Positions 9,284 through 18,036 of a stretch of DNA of 64,000 nucleotides are shown here, in pieces. The notes beneath the pieces are model-generated. The model was given only the letters and a program-made list of their open reading frames with translations, was not told the origin of the DNA and searched no databases. A program made the position numbers and the translations under genes. How positions within the stretch are numbered: position 1 is the stretch's first letter; each line of letters starts with the position of its first letter. The DNA is from Anaerolineae bacterium (lineage in GTDB: Bacteria; Chloroflexota; Anaerolineae; Aggregatilineales; J027). The DNA lies in the NCBI GenBank assembly GCA_021463865.1, contig JAJTXY010000003.1:124001-188000 (forward strand), in the 5' to 3' direction.

Positions 9284-10120
9284 CTATAGATTTTCTAGGT
9301 CATTTCGAGTGAGTTTTTCGTCGTAATACTTTTCGGCGGCAAGCCTCATGTCATTCAGTGTTTTCATATTTAGACCCGCATTGATTAAGGCACCACCAAC
9401 GGGAATAAACGAGAGGATAGCTTTACCGCCAACTTTCGCCGCAAATCGCGTCGCAACTTTGGTTGCAACCTTTTTTCGTACCGCACGCCCAACTGTCTTT
9501 TGAGCAACTTTCTTGGTGGCATATTTTTTGGCCGCTCGTGCCGTAACGGAACTAGCTGCCGACATTCCAATTGTCTCTAATAACTTAGCTGATTTGGCAT
9601 CGCTAGTAACATCGTTTGCGAATAATTGAAGGGCAGTCAAGGTATGGATCAGAAGCTCATCAGAATTTAGTGGCGTGTTTTCTACTGTATCGTCAACCTT
9701 TTCTTGAATATCCTCGTTTGAGAGATAATAATGCAACGCATCTACAGAGATGGCTTTGAAAGCTACAACATTGCGGTCATATTTCGAGTCATTAGCCCAA
9801 ATTGCAAGCACATTGGTAATGTCTGAATATTCTTCCGTCTCGATTGGAAAAGCATCCTTTAATGTCCCAATACCCCAGCTTACCCTTGCCATTTTATGCA
9901 ATAAAAATCCAATGCCTGCGATCATAGTCAGACCACCCAAGCCGGGAATAGCCATTTCTGCAGCACCTGCTATTGCGCTAGCACCAATTTCCTGTTGATT
10001 CCACTTTTCAAGATAGCCACAGCGTTTTGCGGCCTCGATTGCCTGTGGGCAAGCACTGCTCAGGCGATAATCTTCTAATTTAGTGTCAATAAATTCAGTT
10101 ACTTGCTCTTTTAGTCCCAT
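9284..10120 (-). CDS. EcsC-like protein of unknown function
   Basis: This protein of 278 residues resembles the EcsC family at its C-terminus: FIPVGGALINAGLNMKTLNDMRLAAEKYY matches the usual Pro-x-x-Gly-Ala...Asn...Ala-x-x-Tyr pattern. It has a hydrophobic glycine-rich hairpin near residues 45-75 (IPGLGGLTMIAGIGFLLHK) and a strongly basic Ala/Lys/Arg stretch around 200-235, so membrane association is likely. I chose ATG at 10120; a TTG four codons upstream would sit directly on the AAGGA ribosome site. It converges with the TIR gene, the stops being three bases apart, and shares its A+T-rich composition. Confidence 0.6.
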   Translation of the reverse strand: MGLKEQVTEFIDTKLEDYRLSSACPQAIEAAKRCGYLEKWNQQEIGASAIAGAAEMAIPGLGGLTMIAGIGFLLHKMARVSWGIGTLKDAFPIETEEYSDITNVLAIWANDSKYDRNVVAFKAISVDALHYYLSNEDIQEKVDDTVENTPLNSDELLIHTLTALQLFANDVTSDAKSAKLLETIGMSAASSVTARAAKKYATKKVAQKTVGRAVRKKVATKVATRFAAKVGGKAILSFIPVGGALINAGLNMKTLNDMRLAAEKYYDEKLTRNDLENL

Positions 10121-10154
10121 GTTTGAGTACAATCCTTATAGTAAGTTAACTAGA

Positions 10155-10181
10155 ATTATATACAAGTATACAATAAATCAA
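10155..10181 (-). promoter_or_regulatory. Probable promoter of the EcsC-like gene
   Basis: On the minus strand TTGATT (10181-10176) and TATAAT (10160-10155) are separated by 15 bases, slightly short of optimal. The -10 box is about 35 bases upstream of the ATG. This suggests the EcsC-like gene is transcribed independently of the upstream cell-wall operon. Confidence 0.5.
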
Positions 10182-10228
10182 CACTGGTATCAAAACTGCC
10201 TTCTTTAAGAATATTTTAAAATACCTCT

Positions 10229-10702
10229 TCATTTCAAATTCTTCGCCATGACGATATTGGTCGTTTCATAGCCGATTTTCTGATACAGGGCATAGGCCGA
10301 TTGGTTGTGTCCAAAAACGTGCAGTCCGATGCTCTCCAAACCCACTTTTTTGACTTCATCTTCCAGCGCCAGCATCGCTTGGGTCGCATACCCCTGCCGC
10401 CGAAATTCCTCATAAACCAGTACGTCATATATCCACGCCGACTTTTTCCCACCCTCGCCACGCGCGGCAAACCAGATCGCCCCGACATTTTGCCCTTTGT
10501 CTTCATCAAAAATCGAAAATAGGTATTGGTCGGGTGAATGAACGCCATTGGGAAGCAGGCGGGCAAACTCGGCTTTGGAAAGTTCCATCGCTTGGTCAGC
10601 AGGCCAATTTCCCGCTTTCACTTTTTCATTGGCATAATCCACCATCAAAAACTCAAGATAGGGCACAAGTTCTTCTTCGGTCATGGGATTCAAGCGCGTC
10701 AT
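10229..10702 (-). CDS. GNAT-family N-acetyltransferase
   Basis: Acetyl-CoA-dependent acyltransferase of the GNAT fold, 157 residues. The core shows AWIYDVLVYEEFRRQGYATQAM, where RRQGYA is the acetyl-CoA pyrophosphate loop (R/QxxGxG/A), followed by IGLHVFGHNQSAYALYQKIGYE, the usual closing motif. The frame is open further upstream, but that part overlaps the preceding gene, so I start at the ATG at 10702, ten bases after the upstream stop. It is the last gene of the cell-wall operon. The substrate is unknown; modification of a precursor or of a toxic amine are both possible. Confidence 0.85.
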   Translation of the reverse strand: MTRLNPMTEEELVPYLEFLMVDYANEKVKAGNWPADQAMELSKAEFARLLPNGVHSPDQYLFSIFDEDKGQNVGAIWFAARGEGGKKSAWIYDVLVYEEFRRQGYATQAMLALEDEVKKVGLESIGLHVFGHNQSAYALYQKIGYETTNIVMAKNLK

Positions 10703-10712
10703 AAAAATTGAT

Positions 10713-11462
10713 TCACTCCTCAGTGATGAATACAGCAAAGCGATAGGCATAGGCTTGATGGAATTTTCGGGCAGGTAACCACGCATGGGCCTGTAATTCA
10801 GGATAGCGACCGGAGGGGTTGTGAAGTAGATAAGCAGTCGGGCGTCCCCCCCGCCATAGAAACCCATGCAGCAGCACCGAATGGCCTCCATAGCGGCGCG
10901 ATTGTGGTTTTTGCTCCCCAAGCTCCGGTGTCACCGTCGCGGCGACCAGATGCCCTTGCCACAGATGATAACAAATTCCGAGGGGGGACGCATAGCTGTA
11001 GCCATTAAGTTGTAGGCCATATTGGGCGGCTAATTTAACCTGTGCGGCGAAGTACCAGCCTTCATCAATCCAGCGGCCCTGTGCATCCCGCACCACATAG
11101 CCCCTTTCAGCAAGGCCCTCTTGCGTTAACTGCCATAACGTTGGCGTGGCGTTATTGGGTTGGTGCGCCTCAATCGCCATTTTAATGACCGCCAGCGCAC
11201 ACACCCGATGTGACCAAAAAGCATAATCTTGGGGGTCAGGTGAACCGAAAACTGCCCAATTGGGGTCGTGTGTGCCATCATAACCGTGATGGATGTAATC
11301 ATTGATGCGTTCAGGGCTGGCAAATTGGGGGATATAGGGAACATCAAACGGCACACGATATTCCCCATCGGGCAAATCAGCTAATTTTGAACGCCACTCC
11401 CTCCCATTCCGCCATGCCATCAGCGGGTCTATGAGGCGGTGGAGTTCATTTTTGAGCCGCAT
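10713..11462 (-). CDS. C39-like papain-fold cysteine peptidase domain protein
   Basis: A 249-residue protein with the arrangement of Peptidase_C39_2-type domains: VPYIPQFASP near residue 41, Cys88 in WSHRVCALAVIKM, His194 in YGGHSVLLHGF and Asn215 in LLHNPSGR, giving a plausible Cys-His-Asn triad. There is no signal peptide or membrane helix, so it is predicted cytoplasmic, which is unusual for this group. Its ATG overlaps the ddl stop by one base (TAATG), so it is translationally coupled to D-Ala-D-Ala ligase. That placement suggests a role on a cell-wall precursor or related peptide. Confidence 0.7.
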   Translation of the reverse strand: MRLKNELHRLIDPLMAWRNGREWRSKLADLPDGEYRVPFDVPYIPQFASPERINDYIHHGYDGTHDPNWAVFGSPDPQDYAFWSHRVCALAVIKMAIEAHQPNNATPTLWQLTQEGLAERGYVVRDAQGRWIDEGWYFAAQVKLAAQYGLQLNGYSYASPLGICYHLWQGHLVAATVTPELGEQKPQSRRYGGHSVLLHGFLWRGGRPTAYLLHNPSGRYPELQAHAWLPARKFHQAYAYRFAVFITEE

Positions 11463-12652
11463 TATTTCTTGACACCTGCCACCCCACGAGTCGCCGCATG
11501 TTCCAATAATTTGCTACGATAGTCGAAGGTGGTTTGGCGTTTTTCGGCATGGCGCTGCAAACCAAGTTGAATCAATTCGTCCACGACCTGCGCGGCGGTC
11601 TTGCCCGATTTTTCCCATAAATAAAAGGAGAGCGACCCCGGCAGGGTATTGATTTCATTCAGCCACACCTCGCCCAAATCTGGTTTGACCAGAAAATCAA
11701 TCCGTGCGATGCCCTGCCCTTGAATGGCAAGGAAAGCACGCTTGGCGATGTCTTGAATCTTGGCGGTCAATTCAGGGCTAATCGGGGCGGGGATAATACG
11801 ATCCGCGCCTTTCATGCCTGCTGATTTACCCCCCTTGCCACGCATGTATTTTTCGTCATAGGTCAAAAAGGCTTCACCAGAGAGGGGCTGCTCCAAAACT
11901 GACGCTTCGATTTCAATATTGCCCATCACCGAGCAGTTGATTTCGACCCCGCCGACGAGCGCACGTTCGACCAATAAATCTTGGGCAAGGCTGGCAGCAA
12001 CATCAATATGAAGTCGCGCTTGGTCTTCATTTTCAATTTTGGCAATCCCGATGCTCGAACCGAGGGTAGCGGGCTTCACAAATGCTGGATAACCCTGCTC
12101 GGTGATGCGCTCCAAAATCGGGGTGGGGTTCGCCAGCCAATCACGCCGCGTAAAGGCAACCGCCTCCAACACGGGGATGTCATATTGTTTCAGCAGAGCC
12201 TTCGCCACGATTTTGTGGTTGGCAATCGCCGAAGCCAAAACACCTGTGCCGATGTAAGGGATGTTCGCCATTTCCAACAGCCCTTGCAACGTGCCATCTT
12301 CCCCATGTGTGCCGTGTACCGAACAAAAAGCGACATCAAGGCGCTGGAAGGTATTTTTTTGCAGACGGCCTGCCAATGGGGGGTGAATGATGCCCGGATA
12401 GCGGGTATTGGAGGAAAACATCACTTCGTAAACCGTTGCGACCTGCGAAATATCGTCCAATTGATAATTTTGGATGTCGCGCAGACCCGGCCCACTCAGC
12501 CAGCGACCATCACGGGGGATATACAGCGGCACAATCTCATATTTATTAGGATTCATGGCCTGCATGATCTGTTGGGCCGTCACAATCGAAACATCGTGTT
12601 CCACCGAACGACTACCAAAAATCACGCCCACCGTCAATTTGTTATTTGCCAT
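11462..12652 (-). CDS. ddl: D-alanine--D-alanine ligase
   Basis: ATP-grasp enzyme that joins two D-Ala residues for the peptidoglycan stem peptide, in the cytoplasm. The 396-residue sequence has GVIFGSRSVEHDVSIVTAQQI at the N-terminus, the ligase signature HGTHGEDGTLQGLLEMANIPY, GSSIGIAKIEN, the metal-binding segment ARIDFLV and LNEINTLPGS. Length is slightly above the common 350-370 because of a C-terminal tail. It lies 46 bases downstream of murF and is coupled to the C39-like gene. All features of an active enzyme are present. Confidence 0.95.
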   Translation of the reverse strand: MANNKLTVGVIFGSRSVEHDVSIVTAQQIMQAMNPNKYEIVPLYIPRDGRWLSGPGLRDIQNYQLDDISQVATVYEVMFSSNTRYPGIIHPPLAGRLQKNTFQRLDVAFCSVHGTHGEDGTLQGLLEMANIPYIGTGVLASAIANHKIVAKALLKQYDIPVLEAVAFTRRDWLANPTPILERITEQGYPAFVKPATLGSSIGIAKIENEDQARLHIDVAASLAQDLLVERALVGGVEINCSVMGNIEIEASVLEQPLSGEAFLTYDEKYMRGKGGKSAGMKGADRIIPAPISPELTAKIQDIAKRAFLAIQGQGIARIDFLVKPDLGEVWLNEINTLPGSLSFYLWEKSGKTAAQVVDELIQLGLQRHAEKRQTTFDYRSKLLEHAATRGVAGVKK

Positions 12653-12698
12653 ATTTCATGATTCCCTAGTAGGGGCAAAGCTAAGATTTGCCTTGTAT

Positions 12699-14333
12699 TT
12701 ACATATAGTTATCGGGCAGGTCATTGAGAATCAGTACCGCGTCACCTGCCTTCAATTCAGCTTGATACCATTGAATCGCTTCGGTCACGGTCTCAAAAAC
12801 ATGCAGATGAGCTTCATCAAACCCGGCATTTTTGACGCCGCGCTGAATCGGTTTGGTTTGCTCCACCCCTACCAACACAATATCGGTACAGGCCGCCGCC
12901 GCCCGCTGACCCAATTTTTCATTTTCCTGTTCATGCAGCGGGCCGAGTTCGACCATGCCGGGGGTAATCAGCACCCGCCGCCCATTTTGATTGAGTTTCA
13001 ACACCTCAAGGGCACTCGCCGACCCGACGGGATTGGTGTTGTAGGCATCATCCAACATCATAACCCCATTCGGCAGGCGGGTTTGTTTAAGGCGGTGTTC
13101 CGTAGCGGTTAACGTCGCTACACGCAATCCGATTTCCGCCAGCGACATACCCAATTGATGCGCTACCGCCGTCGCCAACAAGATATTCGTGACATTGTGC
13201 AAGCCAATCAAGGTCGTGCTAAAGGTGCGTTCCTCACCCGTCTGCCGATCCACCACGTCAAATTTGAGGCCATCAAGGGTATGTTGGATATTTTGGGCGA
13301 TAAGGCGGGCATCTTCACGCGGCGGATTGCCATACGACACCCCAATACACGTATCAGGATAACCACGCTGACCCATGCCTCGCACCAATTCATCATCGAA
13401 ATTAAAAACGACAAACCCATCTTTTGGCACGGCCTCCACCAACTCATATTTGGCAGTGATGACATTTTCCAATGTGCCAAAACGCTCTAAATGCTGGGGA
13501 CCGACAGCCGAAACAATGCCTGCTTGGGGCTTGGTCAGTTCACAAATGCGTTTGATTTCGCTGGGAATGTACGCCCCCATCTCGATAATGAAATAATCAT
13601 CGCCTGCTTTGGGGTCAAAGTCATTATTGATGACCAGACACACTCCCATCAGTGTGTTATAGCTTTTCGGCGTCTTGATGACCTTATAACGTCCACTCAA
13701 AATATGATATAGATAATCTTTGGTGCTGGTCTTGCCAAAACTGCCCGTGATGCCGATCACCTTGACCCGCGATTGGGCCAAGCGCTGACGGGCACGTTCG
13801 CGGAACATACGCCGCATCGAAGATTCAACCGGGTACATCAGGATATTGGCGGCGGAAAGGACCAGTGGTGTGAGCAGATAGGCGATCATGCCAATCAGCG
13901 AGACTGCTCCCAATGTACTGCCCGTGATTTCATCGGCTAGGCTTGCCAACATCAGGGATAAGCCCAAATTGAACACAATCGCCAGTGCAAACGCCGTACC
14001 CAATAATCGCACGGCACGTTGAGTGGCTTTGAATGTTTTCTTAACTTCTTTGACAGGTTCGGGCCATACGATAAACACAATAATCGCTGCCCAAAAACCC
14101 ACATGAATCGCAAGGGTATCAGGGGCGAAGGCCGTCAACGCGATAAATAACACCAGACCCGTGACCACCCCCTCTACAAAACGGTTGGGCGTGCTGCGTT
14201 CGCGTTTGGCAATGATCCAACGCAAAAAACGGCTGGACATGTATTCTTCAATTTGGAAAAAACGGGCCAACCGATAAACGCGCCAGCAAGTCAGTGCGGC
14301 CCAAAACGCAGCCAAGAGTAGTACAGCAATCAT
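12699..14333 (-). CDS. murF: UDP-MurNAc-tripeptide--D-Ala-D-Ala ligase with N-terminal membrane domain
   Basis: Mur ligase (544 residues) that adds D-Ala-D-Ala to the UDP-MurNAc tripeptide. The ATP site GITGSFGKTSTK places the P-loop Lys at 201; SYNTLMGVCLVINND and MMLDDAYNTNPVGSASALEVL are typical of MurF. Unlike classical MurF (about 450 residues, soluble), it begins with some 185 residues containing five hydrophobic helices, replacing the usual UDP-binding N-terminal domain. This membrane-tethered form suggests the lipid-linked or membrane-near precursor is used. It sits next to ddl, which makes its dipeptide substrate. A related Mur-ligase activity cannot be ruled out. Confidence 0.82.
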   Translation of the reverse strand: MIAVLLLAAFWAALTCWRVYRLARFFQIEEYMSSRFLRWIIAKRERSTPNRFVEGVVTGLVLFIALTAFAPDTLAIHVGFWAAIIVFIVWPEPVKEVKKTFKATQRAVRLLGTAFALAIVFNLGLSLMLASLADEITGSTLGAVSLIGMIAYLLTPLVLSAANILMYPVESSMRRMFRERARQRLAQSRVKVIGITGSFGKTSTKDYLYHILSGRYKVIKTPKSYNTLMGVCLVINNDFDPKAGDDYFIIEMGAYIPSEIKRICELTKPQAGIVSAVGPQHLERFGTLENVITAKYELVEAVPKDGFVVFNFDDELVRGMGQRGYPDTCIGVSYGNPPREDARLIAQNIQHTLDGLKFDVVDRQTGEERTFSTTLIGLHNVTNILLATAVAHQLGMSLAEIGLRVATLTATEHRLKQTRLPNGVMMLDDAYNTNPVGSASALEVLKLNQNGRRVLITPGMVELGPLHEQENEKLGQRAAAACTDIVLVGVEQTKPIQRGVKNAGFDEAHLHVFETVTEAIQWYQAELKAGDAVLILNDLPDNYM

Positions 14334-14335
14334 GC

Positions 14336-15118
14336 TTAGTCCTGTTTGAAAAAATGAGTCACGACATGCACAAAACGCGGCAGATTTTCTAGATAGGCGA
14401 AATGCCCCGCGCCCTCAAACACTATCAAGCCCGCATCGGGGATTTCCCGCTCCAACACAAGCCCCTCCGCCAACGGGGTATCCCTATCCTGATCGCCCCA
14501 AAATAATAAGGTGGGGGCTTGGATGCGTCGCGCATAGGGGACTAAATCTTGGGCGACGACCAATTTAAAGGTTTCCGCCAACGGGCCAGCATTTAAATAA
14601 TCCGATGAGCCGAATTTTTTACGCAGATACAGGCGCGTCTTTTCTTTTAATCCATCCAGACCCGGCAGGCTCAAAACCGTCATCAATACTTGGCGGCCCG
14701 TATAATACATCCGCAGTTTGGGCGGAGGGGGTAATTTGACACCCGCGCTGTTGGAGAGAGCGATTTTGCGAACCCGTTCAGGATAATCCGCCCCCAAAAT
14801 TAAGCTGATACGTCCGCCAAAGGAGTGCCCGATTAAAAACACCTTGTCTAAACCTGCCGCATCCAAATATTGCACCACCCATCGTGCATAATCCGGCACA
14901 CTCCACGCCGTTGGGGGCAGTTCGGTTTCCCCAAAACCGGGTAGATCAAGCACATGCGCGGTATAATCATTGCCCGCCATTTGCACCGCTACCGGGGCCA
15001 TGCTATGAATCGCGCCACCCCAGCCATGCAGCAAAAGCACCACCGGCCCTTCGCCAATGACCGCCACACGGGTTTTGAGGCCGCCGATGGTGTGATATTG
15101 AATCGGCAGGTCAATCAT
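14336..15118 (-). CDS. Alpha/beta hydrolase
   Basis: A 260-residue alpha/beta-fold hydrolase with oxyanion motif LLLHGWGG, nucleophile Ser99 in IGHSFGGR, acid in WGDQDRDTP and a C-terminal His in EGAGHFAYLE. No signal peptide is seen, so it is cytoplasmic. It starts four bases inside the end of the MurA-like gene (ATGA overlap) and ends two bases before murF, so it is firmly within the wall operon. The substrate is unknown; a thioesterase or carboxylesterase role is equally compatible with the motifs. Confidence 0.85.
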   Translation of the reverse strand: MIDLPIQYHTIGGLKTRVAVIGEGPVVLLLHGWGGAIHSMAPVAVQMAGNDYTAHVLDLPGFGETELPPTAWSVPDYARWVVQYLDAAGLDKVFLIGHSFGGRISLILGADYPERVRKIALSNSAGVKLPPPPKLRMYYTGRQVLMTVLSLPGLDGLKEKTRLYLRKKFGSSDYLNAGPLAETFKLVVAQDLVPYARRIQAPTLLFWGDQDRDTPLAEGLVLEREIPDAGLIVFEGAGHFAYLENLPRFVHVVTHFFKQD

Positions 15119-16407
15119 AAATCGGCTACCTGAATTTGAGCGCCGAGCGCGACCAGTTTTCGCACCACATTTTCAAAAACGTAGTTCATCAAGTCCGCGT
15201 TATCAATGGTGGATTTGCCTTCAGCACACAGCGTCGCCGCAAACAGGGCCAAGCCCGTCCGTACATCCGGCGAATCAATATATTCCCCGCGCAGTGGACT
15301 CTTGCCGATGACGATGGCACGGTGGGGGTCACACAATAAAATTTGCGCCCCCATCCCTTTCAATTTATCGGTAAACAGCAGGCGGTTGTCGTACAGTTTT
15401 TCGTGAATCAGGGTGGTGCCACGAGTCTGGGTTGCCAGAACCGCCGCCATCGCTACAAGGTCGGAGGGGAATCCGGGCCATGGGGCCGTATCAATCGAGA
15501 CATCGGTTTCATCCGCCAGCCGCGCCACCCGCATATTTTGTTGTTCGGGGATGTGTAAAATGTGTTTGCCATTGCCATTTTTCGGCGCTTCCAGATAAAA
15601 ATTCAGACCGAGACGCTCATAGCCCTTGAGAATCATTTGCAGGTCGGGCGGGTGGACATCATGAATGGTGATATGCCCCTCGGTCATGGCGGCAATCGCA
15701 GCGATACTGGCGATTTCAATATGGTCGGAGGGCAAATCAATCGTTGTGCCTTTGAACCCCTCCCCGATGCCATAGATGGTCAGCAAATTCGAGCCAATGC
15801 CCTCAATTCTTGCGCCCATCTGCACCAATTGCTGCTGCAAGGCGCGTAAATGGGGTTCGGAGGCGGCATTATAAATCGTGGTTTGTTTGCCGAGCGCCGC
15901 CGCCAACATACAGACCAGTGCCGTCGCCGTCACGCTCATTTCGGTCAATAAAATAGACTTGGTGTCCCATTCAACCGCTGTTAGGTTGACCGCTGTGCCA
16001 TCAATTTCGATTTCTTGACCCAAGTCACGCAAAGCCGTCATATGCGTGCGTATACGACTAAGCGATTCGGCCCATTCAATCCGCACATGCCGCCGACGGG
16101 CAATCATCGGCGCGAGAAATAACATACTGGCAGGGGCACGGCGGGTCGTGGTCAGATCAAGCACTCGGCTTTTAACATGCGGCGTCGTAATTTGCAGTGT
16201 GCCGGGTTCAGTTTCGGTTACGCTTGCGCCAAGCTGTCGAGCGATTTCTAAGACGTTCGCCACATTTTGGGCATTGGGGACACGGCGTAAGATAACAGGG
16301 GCATCAGTCAATAACGACGCAGCTAATGTCGCAATGGCGGCGTTGCTGTTGCCGGAGGGGTGATAATCGCCATGCAGCGGCGCTTGGCCCTCAATAGTCA
16401 GTTGCAT
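15115..16407 (-). CDS. MurA/EPSP-synthase-fold protein lacking key MurA residues
   Basis: The 430-residue sequence aligns by eye with UDP-GlcNAc enolpyruvyl transferase MurA along its whole length: HPSGNSNAAIATLAASLL at the N-terminus, NAASEPHLRAL, TAPWPGFPSDLVA (retaining the Asp of the FPTD motif) and DVRTGLALFAATLCAEG (retaining DxR). However, MurA's Lys22 corresponds to Ser21, and the loop that carries the catalytic Cys (residues about 108-125) has no Cys or Asp in its place. It may be an inactive or repurposed homologue, for example with a regulatory role. It heads the wall operon and has GAAGGG six bases upstream of the ATG. Confidence 0.75.
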   Translation of the reverse strand: MQLTIEGQAPLHGDYHPSGNSNAAIATLAASLLTDAPVILRRVPNAQNVANVLEIARQLGASVTETEPGTLQITTPHVKSRVLDLTTTRRAPASMLFLAPMIARRRHVRIEWAESLSRIRTHMTALRDLGQEIEIDGTAVNLTAVEWDTKSILLTEMSVTATALVCMLAAALGKQTTIYNAASEPHLRALQQQLVQMGARIEGIGSNLLTIYGIGEGFKGTTIDLPSDHIEIASIAAIAAMTEGHITIHDVHPPDLQMILKGYERLGLNFYLEAPKNGNGKHILHIPEQQNMRVARLADETDVSIDTAPWPGFPSDLVAMAAVLATQTRGTTLIHEKLYDNRLLFTDKLKGMGAQILLCDPHRAIVIGKSPLRGEYIDSPDVRTGLALFAATLCAEGKSTIDNADLMNYVFENVVRKLVALGAQIQVADL

Positions 16408-16448
16408 GAAAAGCCCTTCAATAAATTTTGGGTATAAAATCGAATCGG

Positions 16449-16477
16449 ATTATCCATAATGGGTTGTCTCGCGTCAA
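16449..16477 (-). promoter_or_regulatory. Sigma70-type promoter of the six-gene cell-wall operon
   Basis: On the minus strand TTGACG (16477-16472) and GATAAT (16454-16449) are 17 bases apart, each one mismatch from consensus. The expected leader is about 35 bases. It drives the genes at 16407-10229, which have gaps of -4 to 46 bases. Confidence 0.7.
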
Positions 16478-16566
16478 GCAGTGGTTTCCTGACAGTATTT
16501 TCCTTATACAGTTCAGCGAGTTAATGTAGTGTAGCTACCGAACTCAGTAAAGAAGGGCAATGGGGT

Positions 16567-17928
16567 GTGCGAACAATAAAATTACTTCTCATTAGCTTAC
16601 TCATAGCCATCATCTGTACCTTTGTCCCGTCGAGGCCAATTGCAGGGCAGGACAATCACTATTATTATGCCTACGCTTTTCAAATACTCGGTGGGAATAT
16701 CGCTGTTTTTGCTGTTGATCCTCTAAATCCGAGTGCATCAATCCATTTATTCAATACACTGGCTCCAGATGACCACCTATTAGATATTGCCCTAGCCAGC
16801 CCTGACGGACAATGGATCGCCTTAGTTTTGTTCAGCCCTTATGGGCAAAGTGTGATTCGGTTAGTAAATGTCAATAATGCAGAAATTATAGATATTCCTA
16901 TGGAGGTTGGCTTTGGAATAGTCATCGAATATGAAGAACCGGAGCTGCTCGGGCAGCTTCAAGGTATTGCATGGTCTCCCAATGGCCTGTATTTAGGATT
17001 CATTGGGGATGATGGGGAAACTGCCAATCTCTATGCTTATGACATGGCACACCGAATGTTGATTCAAATTACGTCCGATAATCGTAAGTACACCTTAGCA
17101 TGGTCGCCGGATTCTCAGCATCTAGCCACTTCCTCAACGGATTGCTCCTCTGGTCTTTGCAATATTCAAATTGAGACCTATAACTTCGATTCAAGACAGC
17201 GTGAAGCAATAGCTTCCGTTGGACTGGGGGGCACAGGTGGTCTAGTGGCTCTTTGCCAAATACGCTGGTCACCAGATAATCGCTATGTGAGTTTCGCAAA
17301 GTCGTGCGATATTCTGGACAATGCAAGCCCTAAAGAACTATATCTATTGGACTCTGTAGAAAATAGGCTCATTCAACTCACAGACTATACAACGATTGCG
17401 ATTCAGCCTCCGGGTGCACCGATTGATTTCTATCCAATTCGTTGGGCAGCCTATGATCCTGTTTGGGTAGATAATCACACCATGCTGGTGGGTAGCGTTC
17501 ATGCGGAAGATACGGTAGACACCGCCATCTCACAAATTATTGCCTACGATGTTCAAACACAGACACAATCTATCCTTCGTGACGACATTATGTCAACCCA
17601 TTGGGCTATTAACCCTGTTTCACGGGCAATTGCTTTTCATTCAGTTACAGACTACCGGAGGCCACAGAACCATATTGATGTTCAAGTGGCAACCTACGCA
17701 AATGGGGTTTTGAGTACGTCTATCACCGCACCAGCAGGCTGTGACCTAGCTTGGTCGCCGGATGGTGAATACTTGGCTTATACGGATAGAGGGCAACCAC
17801 TTATCCATTGTTATTCATCTGTAGACGGGATTGTTTTTATTGCTAACTCGACTGGGCAAATAATAAATCAACCACTTTCGGCATCGGGAAGCATTCGGCC
17901 TGTTGGTTGGGTTGAGCTTACGAAATAA
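16567..17928 (+). CDS. Exported TolB/PD40-type beta-propeller protein
   Basis: This 453-residue protein begins with a signal segment (LLLISLLIAIICTFVP) and then contains several blades of the TolB-like type, recognised by repeated WSPNGLYLGF, LAWSPDSQHLA, IRWSPDNRYVSF and LAWSPDGEYLAY motifs. Propellers of this kind usually mediate protein or ligand binding outside the cytoplasm. GTG start, with AGAAGGG about nine bases upstream. Composition is A+T-richer than the flanking operon. No partner gene is adjacent, and the specific function is unknown. Confidence 0.8.
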   Translation: MRTIKLLLISLLIAIICTFVPSRPIAGQDNHYYYAYAFQILGGNIAVFAVDPLNPSASIHLFNTLAPDDHLLDIALASPDGQWIALVLFSPYGQSVIRLVNVNNAEIIDIPMEVGFGIVIEYEEPELLGQLQGIAWSPNGLYLGFIGDDGETANLYAYDMAHRMLIQITSDNRKYTLAWSPDSQHLATSSTDCSSGLCNIQIETYNFDSRQREAIASVGLGGTGGLVALCQIRWSPDNRYVSFAKSCDILDNASPKELYLLDSVENRLIQLTDYTTIAIQPPGAPIDFYPIRWAAYDPVWVDNHTMLVGSVHAEDTVDTAISQIIAYDVQTQTQSILRDDIMSTHWAINPVSRAIAFHSVTDYRRPQNHIDVQVATYANGVLSTSITAPAGCDLAWSPDGEYLAYTDRGQPLIHCYSSVDGIVFIANSTGQIINQPLSASGSIRPVGWVELTK

Positions 17929-18036
17929 ATCTCCTAGCCAAACAGTCTCATTGACAGGCGGAAAAATTTCGTTAAACTTCGCCCCGTTGCTTGTAGGCCC
18001 GCAACTTCCTGCGGGGAGAGGTGTTTCCTTATTTTG

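Noticed and set aside
10703-10921. N-terminal extension of the GNAT protein
   Set aside because: It overlaps the C39-like gene almost completely and does not look like GNAT sequence.
12474-13112. 212-residue plus-strand frame
   Set aside because: Antisense to murF and ddl, both of which have strong family motifs.
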